Source of the DNA: Candidatus Methanoperedens sp.
GTDB taxonomy: Archaea > Halobacteriota > Methanosarcinia > Methanosarcinales > Methanoperedenaceae
Assembly (NCBI GenBank): GCA_026552835.1
Contig: JAPMTY010000033.1
Location: forward strand, 1 to 10,476
DNA: 10,476 bases
Direction: 5' to 3'
The notes below the pieces were generated by a model, which made no database searches, was not told the origin of the DNA, and was given only the letters and a program-made list of their open reading frames with translations. Made by a program: the position numbers and the translations under genes. Of the stretch, positions 5,860 to 10,476 are shown in pieces. The first letter of the stretch is position 1. Each line of letters opens with the position of its first letter.

Positions 5860-8058
5860 TCATTTTACCAGTTCGTAATATTTTCCAAAATCACCGGATG
5901 TGCACAGTTTCCCCATCTTCTGAAATTCCCGTTTAGTAGCCCTTATGATATGCTCAATTTTAATCGTGCGGGAATCACCAGCTGCAAGGAAAGCAGCAGA
6001 AAGGGCGATGTTTTTTATGTTCCCTCCTGTTATCTTGAATTTTGACAGGAAGACAAAATCTATATCATCGGCAACCGGAGTCTCTTTTGGAAATATATTT
6101 CTCCATATTTTTTCCCTGGATTTCTCGTCAGGAAGCGGGAACTCTATTGCAAAGTGCATCCGGCGCAGGAAAGCCTCGTCAATATTTTTTTTGAAATTAC
6201 TCGCCAGAATCACAATCCCCGTATACTCTTCCATTTTCTGGAGGAGGTAGTTTATTTCTATATTTGCATAGCGATCATGCGAGTCCCTTATCTCGGACCT
6301 TTTTCCAAAAAGGGCATCTGCCTCATCAAAGAACAGAATAGCATTGCTCGTCTCTGCTTCCTTGAATATCTTTTGCAGGTTTTTTTCCGTTTCACCGATA
6401 TACTTGCTTACCAGGCCGGACAGGTCAGTTTTGTAAAGTTCCAATCGCGCCTCCCCTGCAATTATTCCGGCAGCCATGGTTTTTCCTGTACCCGATGGAC
6501 CGGAGAAAAGAACGTTCAGGCCCTTTCCCATGGATAATTTCTTATCAAACCCCCAATCGGCGTATACGATTTCTTTGTGTTTAATGTACCCGCCTACTTC
6601 TTTTAACTGTTCTTTCGTATCCTCCGGAAGAACGATATCCTCCCATGAATGGTGAGGTTCTATCTTTTTAGCAAACGAAGTAAGCTTCTGGTTGGACTGG
6701 GCTTTGCACCCCGCATAGAGGCATTCAATGGATAAATCGTGTGTGCCTGGTTTTTTTGTCGTCGCTATGTTCCATGCAGTGAAAAGGGAATCACGTATCT
6801 GACCACCGCTTATCTTAAATTTGCTGGCAAGGACACTGATTTCCATAGCGGATATATTAGTACGATCATTGAGAAATGACTCCCACAACTTTTTACGAAT
6901 TACAAACGATGGAAGCAGAAAGTTACAGCTTACAAAGCGGTGATTCTTTAACAGTGCAGGCGGTTCCCATGGCGTCTCGCTGGAAAGGAAGATCATATTT
7001 GTAAACCGATCTATCTCCTGGATAATTCCTGAAACGGAATTTTTTAGATTCTCTTCTTTCATCAGAGCGTCAAACCCTTCAAAATACAATGATGAATTCT
7101 GCAAAAGTGCCTCGCGAAGAATAAGGGAGAGCAACTTGTGCGATTCGCCGGTCATCAAAGCCTTTGAATCCACTATGAGCAGCGATGTTCCCAGTTCTCT
7201 GCAAACAGCTTCACCAGTCATTTTTTTCCCGGTGCCGTAAGGTCCATGAAATAGTAACATAAGAGGGACATTCGTATCAGAGGTCCATTTTATTTGATCT
7301 ATTAATGTGTTTTTGTCCTCATCAGGCAAAATCAGTTCGTTAAAAGACTTTTTTGGCTCTACTATTGTGGAGAAATTACGTATCCTCGAATCTATTTCGT
7401 TGGAACCAAGCAGATAGCTTATTATTCTTTCGTCGACCTTGATGGATTTGGATAAGAGGGTGTGCTGGTCATCCGTTCCATCACCTGCAAGATGTATAAG
7501 CCGGCTTTTGATTAAAGGTGCACCCGGGGAAAAATATTCCCTTGCCCTGAATTTTTCTTCGATGGAATAACATAGCAGGTTAATCACATGGTCTACAATA
7601 GGTCGCTTTTTTGTAACATCGTTCTGCAGGTATGAGTACAGCTTTTCATATCGCAGGTCCAGTTCAGGCGCGAGACATATTAAGAGGGCATCGGCCTCGA
7701 AAGGCTGCAAATGGAAGATTTCGGAAAGGATATGTAGACGCAGTTCTTTTCCTTGCTTTGTGCTTTCAATTTTTTTGCTATTGATTTTTTTGGTGAATAT
7801 ATCAATTTTTTCAAGTTCCGATTCAGTACCAACATTTGAATTCAATTCATTGGGTAGTGTTTGTAAAATTGTATTTACTTCTTCCTCAGAGATATATAAG
7901 CCCTGAAAATATTCGCTTTTCTGGTGGTCTGCCCCTTTTTTCAAAAGGCTGAGACGAACCATTAAATCAACGCGGTGAAGCTCGTCCAGAAGATGTTCAA
8001 AGTTGTTCTCATAAATATTCATAGCGCTAATTTCTGATGAATTTAAGGGATTTATCAC
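5860..8058 (-). CDS. Two-domain AAA+ ATPase of the CIS locus (Afp15/Pvc15-like)
   Basis: The 732-residue protein has an N-terminal helical/winged-helix region (about 15-235) and two AAA modules. Module 1 (about 240-440) has a Walker A-like GPYGTGKK (272-279), where Lys replaces the usual Thr/Ser, and YFEGFD (325-330) where a Walker B DE is expected, so it is probably not catalytic. Module 2 (about 465-720) is canonical: GPSGTGKT (520-527), ILFFDEAD (574-581), sensor Asn621 and arginines 632-633. In Afp/PVC loci this ATPase is conserved and needed for assembly, perhaps in placing the terminator; the DUF4255 gene follows directly. The start is GTG at 8058 with AGGA upstream, 19 bp after the previous stop. 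ATG at 8022 is an alternative but lacks a ribosome site. Confidence 0.93.
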   Translation of the reverse strand: MINPLNSSEISAMNIYENNFEHLLDELHRVDLMVRLSLLKKGADHQKSEYFQGLYISEEEVNTILQTLPNELNSNVGTESELEKIDIFTKKINSKKIESTKQGKELRLHILSEIFHLQPFEADALLICLAPELDLRYEKLYSYLQNDVTKKRPIVDHVINLLCYSIEEKFRAREYFSPGAPLIKSRLIHLAGDGTDDQHTLLSKSIKVDERIISYLLGSNEIDSRIRNFSTIVEPKKSFNELILPDEDKNTLIDQIKWTSDTNVPLMLLFHGPYGTGKKMTGEAVCRELGTSLLIVDSKALMTGESHKLLSLILREALLQNSSLYFEGFDALMKEENLKNSVSGIIQEIDRFTNMIFLSSETPWEPPALLKNHRFVSCNFLLPSFVIRKKLWESFLNDRTNISAMEISVLASKFKISGGQIRDSLFTAWNIATTKKPGTHDLSIECLYAGCKAQSNQKLTSFAKKIEPHHSWEDIVLPEDTKEQLKEVGGYIKHKEIVYADWGFDKKLSMGKGLNVLFSGPSGTGKTMAAGIIAGEARLELYKTDLSGLVSKYIGETEKNLQKIFKEAETSNAILFFDEADALFGKRSEIRDSHDRYANIEINYLLQKMEEYTGIVILASNFKKNIDEAFLRRMHFAIEFPLPDEKSREKIWRNIFPKETPVADDIDFVFLSKFKITGGNIKNIALSAAFLAAGDSRTIKIEHIIRATKREFQKMGKLCTSGDFGKYYELVK

Positions 8059-8077
8059 GTCAAAAATTCCTATGAAT

Positions 8078-8395
8078 TTATTTTACAACTTTTTGAAAGG
8101 CTGTGATTAGTATTTCGCAATCGGATAGAGACCCATTTGATTTAAGCTGGTCTACTTCGATAAGGAACTTTTCGATCGTTTCATAGGACAGAGTATTTTT
8201 TTCTGCAAATCTCATGGCTAGACTCTTTAATTCTATCCTGGAAGAGTACTTTTTGGTCCTTTTATCATCAATAAAATCGAATATATATCCACATTTTTCA
8301 TGCCCTATAGTAGGAGTTGAAGGATTTGCTGAAGTTTTAATATACTCTTTGAATGTAAAACCTTTGATAATCTCGCCGCACTCACATATTAACAT
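8078..8395 (-). CDS. Small Cys-containing protein of unknown function
   Basis: I do not recognise a named family. Counted from the ATG at 8395 the protein has 105 residues. It opens MLICECGEIIKGFTF and has TIGHEKCGYIFDFID near residue 29-43, so Cys4, Cys6, His32 and Cys35 could form a small metal site. The rest looks helical and charged (SLAMRFAEKN, YETIEKFLIEVDQL). I chose the ATG at 8395 over the in-frame GTG at 8416 because GGGTGGT lies just before the ATG and nothing like a ribosome site precedes the GTG; the CxC pair also then sits at the very N-terminus. It is the first gene after the candidate CIS promoter and ends 19 bp before the ATPase, so it is probably co-transcribed. A regulatory or assembly role is a guess. 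Confidence 0.75.
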   Translation of the reverse strand: MLICECGEIIKGFTFKEYIKTSANPSTPTIGHEKCGYIFDFIDDKRTKKYSSRIELKSLAMRFAEKNTLSYETIEKFLIEVDQLKSNGSLSDCEILITAFQKVVK

Positions 8396-8463
8396 ACAAC
8401 CACCCTGAATATACACAGTCCACTAATCAGAAGGAGTTTCATTGCCCCTTTGCTCGCTCCTTA

Positions 8464-8483
8464 ATTACCATGGTGATTATCAC
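8464..8483. promoter_or_regulatory. Overlapping palindromes, candidate operator of the CIS operon
   Basis: AATTACCATGGTGATT (8464-8479, one mismatched pair) overlaps the perfect palindrome GTGATTATCAC (8473-8483). Both lie 10-30 bases downstream of the TATA candidate, where transcription should start. A repressor bound here would block initiation. No regulator gene is in the window, so the assignment is by position and symmetry. Confidence 0.45.
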
Positions 8484-8490
8484 GGGTCCA

Positions 8491-8505
8491 TATTTATATG
8501 TTTCG
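8491..8505 (-). promoter_or_regulatory. Candidate archaeal BRE/TATA promoter of the CIS operon
   Basis: The minus strand reads CGAAACATATAAATA: a purine-rich BRE-like CGAAA directly followed by a TATA-like ATATAAATA. A start site about 25 bases further would fall near 8470 and give a leader of about 75 nt before the ATG at 8395. This would let the CIS genes be transcribed apart from the TPR gene. Confidence 0.5.
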
Positions 8506-8761
8506 ATTTGATTTTATATTTCAATATCAAAAATTTTATATTGAGAACGAATATTATTTCGCATCCCACCTTCCAGGTGCTACCACACCTCCTCTCCCTG
8601 AACCACAGCCACTGGCTTCGCATTATACAAGCGTCCGGTCGATTGTCTTATACAACCTGCCGATGCTCCTGTCCCATATCTTTATCCTGAACCGATTGCT
8701 GTCGTTGCTGATGCTAGAAATTTCGCGGTAATTTTTTGTATGAAATAAGATAATTAGATAA
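8506..8761. other. Gene-free stretch with a possible decayed coding remnant
   Basis: There is no gene with a start and convincing product here. The part 8560-8740 is richer in GC than its AT-rich flanks and has protein-like pieces in several frames without a single intact reading. On the minus strand about 8730-8633 reads NRFRIKIWDRSIGRLY before a stop. Another minus frame gives YGTGASAGCIRQSTGRLY between two stops, and a plus frame gives DAPVPYLYPEPIAVVADA. Frame changes over short distance fit an old gene fragment, but chance is not excluded. The last bases toward 8506 lead into the CIS promoter. Confidence 0.4.
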
Positions 8762-10201
8762 TTATTTCATTGTCTTTTTTAAAGATTTTATACAAAGTTC
8801 CATACCCATTATCGAGTTCATATTTTCAGGGTTTTTTTCAAAAGCCAATCCAAATGTTTTTAACGCTGTTTTAATATTACCCTGTTTATAAAGAGCGTTG
8901 CCTTTGTTATTTAAATATACATAGTCATCCGGATCTAAATCCAGCGCTTTTTCATAACAAATAAGTGCTTCATCATATTTTCCCTCTCTGGCAAGTGCAA
9001 GACCTTTATTATTCCAGGTAATGCAGTTCTCAGACTCCATTTGCAACGATATATCAAAAAAATCTATTGCTTCAGCATATTTTTTTTCGTTGAAAAAAGC
9101 ATTTCCTTTGACAAGGTACTCTTTCGATTTTCCCGTGATCACATATTTTCCTGTATCCGTCATAAAAGGTTCACTTGCTGGAATAATTTTTAAAGGAACA
9201 GGTTTTTCAGGTTCAGCTTCTGACAATACCTGATTTGGAACCTGCAATTCTTCACTTTGGTAAGAGGAAATAGTTATAGGAACAGGCTTTTCAGGTTCAG
9301 TTTCCGGCAATACCTGATTTGGATCCTGCAATTCTTCACGTTGGCCAGAGGAAATATTTACAGAAACAGGCTTTTCAGGTTCAGCTTCTGACAATACCTG
9401 ATTTGGAACCTGCAATTCTTCACGTTGGCCAGAGGAAATATTTTTAGGCTTTTCGGGTTCAGTTTCCGGTATTACCTGATTTATAACCTGCAATTCCTCA
9501 TTTTCCTCCAACGTGGGTATTATTACTCTTATTTCCTGTCCTGGAATTACAGCATCTTCTTCTTTCTGCAATGATGATGCTATCTTCTGCAAATCTATCG
9601 ATTCGCCTGTCTGTTTCATTTTAGCCAGGGCAAGCCCTTTATTACTCCAGATTTTTTCAACAGTTGGATTTAATTCAAGGGCCTTATCATAGGAGTCTAT
9701 GGCTTCAGGTAAACGATTAAGTTTAACAAGTGCCAATCCCCTGTTATTCCATACGGTCTCATCCTTTGGATTTATTTCTATCGATCGGTCATATTCATGG
9801 AGCGCTTCTGCATAGTTTCCGCTTTCAAAATGTACATCCCCTTTGCTGCACCAGGCTGATGCATCCCCGGGATTTTTCTCTATGATCTTATCATAACATG
9901 CAATGGCCTCAGATGTTTTGCCAAGGACGGCAAGAGCTATACCTTTATTATATAATACTTCTTCATCATCCGGTTTGATCTCAAGGGCTTTTTCATAGCA
10001 TTGAACAGCGTCCCCATAATGCCCTGTCCTTGCCAGGGCAAGCGCTTTATTATTCAGGACCTCAGTTAATTTCGGGTCTATTTCAAGAGCTTTATCATAA
10101 CTCTGGATAGCGTCCTTATACATACCGCTCTCAATTAGCATATTGCCATTGTTGATCCATTTATGAATTTCCATATCAATTGCGGGATCATCTATTGTCA
10201 T
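8762..10201 (-). CDS. TPR repeat protein with Pro/Glu-rich repeat linker
   Basis: The 479-residue protein has five TPR units at residues about 14-183 plus a partial sixth (184-206), with motifs such as AIQSYDKALEIDP and AVQCYEKALEIKPDD. A low-complexity linker with four 28-residue repeats follows (235-344), then three TPR units at about 362-463. TPR arrays bind partner proteins; no enzyme domain, signal peptide or membrane segment is visible, so a cytoplasmic scaffold is likely. The style, with NNKGLALAR and YNKGIAL, is common in Methanosarcinales and Methanomicrobiales. The start is ATG at 10201 with GAGGT three bases before it. It lies upstream of the CIS operon on the same strand but is separated by about 370 bp and a second promoter candidate, so a link to the CIS is unproven. 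Confidence 0.9.
   Translation of the reverse strand: MTIDDPAIDMEIHKWINNGNMLIESGMYKDAIQSYDKALEIDPKLTEVLNNKALALARTGHYGDAVQCYEKALEIKPDDEEVLYNKGIALAVLGKTSEAIACYDKIIEKNPGDASAWCSKGDVHFESGNYAEALHEYDRSIEINPKDETVWNNRGLALVKLNRLPEAIDSYDKALELNPTVEKIWSNKGLALAKMKQTGESIDLQKIASSLQKEEDAVIPGQEIRVIIPTLEENEELQVINQVIPETEPEKPKNISSGQREELQVPNQVLSEAEPEKPVSVNISSGQREELQDPNQVLPETEPEKPVPITISSYQSEELQVPNQVLSEAEPEKPVPLKIIPASEPFMTDTGKYVITGKSKEYLVKGNAFFNEKKYAEAIDFFDISLQMESENCITWNNKGLALAREGKYDEALICYEKALDLDPDDYVYLNNKGNALYKQGNIKTALKTFGLAFEKNPENMNSIMGMELCIKSLKKTMK
9170..9499 (-). repeat. Four 84-bp (28-residue) repeats inside the TPR gene
   Basis: Residues 235-260, 261-288, 289-316 and 317-344 are copies of a unit with EELQVPNQVLSEAEPEKPV. 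The first is two residues shorter. Units alternate between SEAEPEKP and PETEPEKP, so copies 2 and 4 resemble each other, as do 1 and 3. The stretch is acidic and Pro-rich and probably forms an extended, flexible spacer between the two TPR blocks. Confidence 0.9.
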
Positions 10202-10476
10202 GTAACCTCAATAAGATTTATTATTTTACACCATACAATTCACACTTACTGGATTTATTTTTAAATGTGTAATCATATATCTATAGTTTAAATATATTGA
10301 ATTAATTAATATTGCTTATCCTATTTAATGTTTATTCAGTACTTCCGATTGATCACACTTCCGAATGAGATATTTTCTGTAACCTGTTATCTTAATCTCA
10401 GATTGGATAAATCCATTCATTCCTCATAAATAAAATCAATATCTCTTGATATTCATTTTAAAAAAGCGTGAACAAA
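10202..10476. other. AT-rich upstream region of the TPR gene
   Basis: I see no gene in these 275 bp. Near 10287-10297 the minus strand reads ATATATTTAAA, a possible TATA box about 90 bases before the ATG, with a second AT-rich candidate near 10275-10283. At 10341-10350 and 10357-10366 a 10-bp direct repeat, ACTTCCGATT and ACTTCCGAAT, recurs with a 16-bp period around TGATCA. This may be a binding site for a regulator upstream of the promoter. Confidence 0.4.

Noticed and set aside
8442..8731. Two plus-strand open frames in the TPR-CIS gap
   Set aside because: Products are low-quality and Leu/His/Ser-rich with no recognisable domain, and the region overlaps the minus-strand promoter candidate.

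Overview
The window holds most of the sheath-tube half of a contractile injection system (CIS), related to phage tails and to Afp/PVC-type extracellular systems. It is probably from an archaeon, and a Methanosarcinales-like methanogen or methane oxidiser is my best guess. The reasons are the TPR protein style common in those genomes, GGAGGTGA-type ribosome binding sites, AT-rich intergenic DNA with TATA-like boxes, and moderate GC in the genes. The sequence alone does not prove the lineage. All supported genes lie on the minus strand, so transcription runs from high to low coordinates.

Layout in order of transcription. An AT-rich leader (10476-10202) precedes a 479-residue TPR protein (10201-8762) whose two TPR blocks are separated by four 28-residue Pro/Glu-rich repeats. 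A gap of about 370 bp carries a possible gene remnant, then a good BRE/TATA candidate with overlapping palindromes. The CIS genes follow: a small Cys-containing protein (8395-8078), a two-domain AAA+ ATPase (8058-5860), a DUF4255/Pvc16-type tail terminator (5816-5247), a carboxypeptidase-regulatory-like beta-sandwich protein (5239-4610), the sheath (4560-3046), tube protein 1 (3027-2590), a T4 gp26-like baseplate chaperone (2593-2228), a short DUF6760-type protein (2231-2049) and tube protein 2 (2042-1602). Spacing is tight, with two overlaps, so this reads as one operon.

After tube protein 2 the expected spike, LysM, gp25-like and wedge genes do not appear. Instead there is a 67-bp element with perfect 11-bp terminal inverted repeats, then a separate gene for a basic protein made of 43-residue tandem repeats (1395-118). 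That gene has an in-frame TAA in its eighth repeat, and the repeat frame stays open beyond the stop to the window edge.

How the parts should work together: the tube proteins stack inside the contractile sheath, the DUF4255 protein caps the tube, the gp26-like and DUF6760 proteins belong to baseplate assembly, and the AAA+ ATPase is the conserved assembly or remodelling ATPase of the family. The most interesting points are the unusual start (or possible -1 frameshift) of the DUF6760 gene, the three-unit higher-order repeat with its nonsense codon, the inverted-repeat element, and the promoter palindromes.
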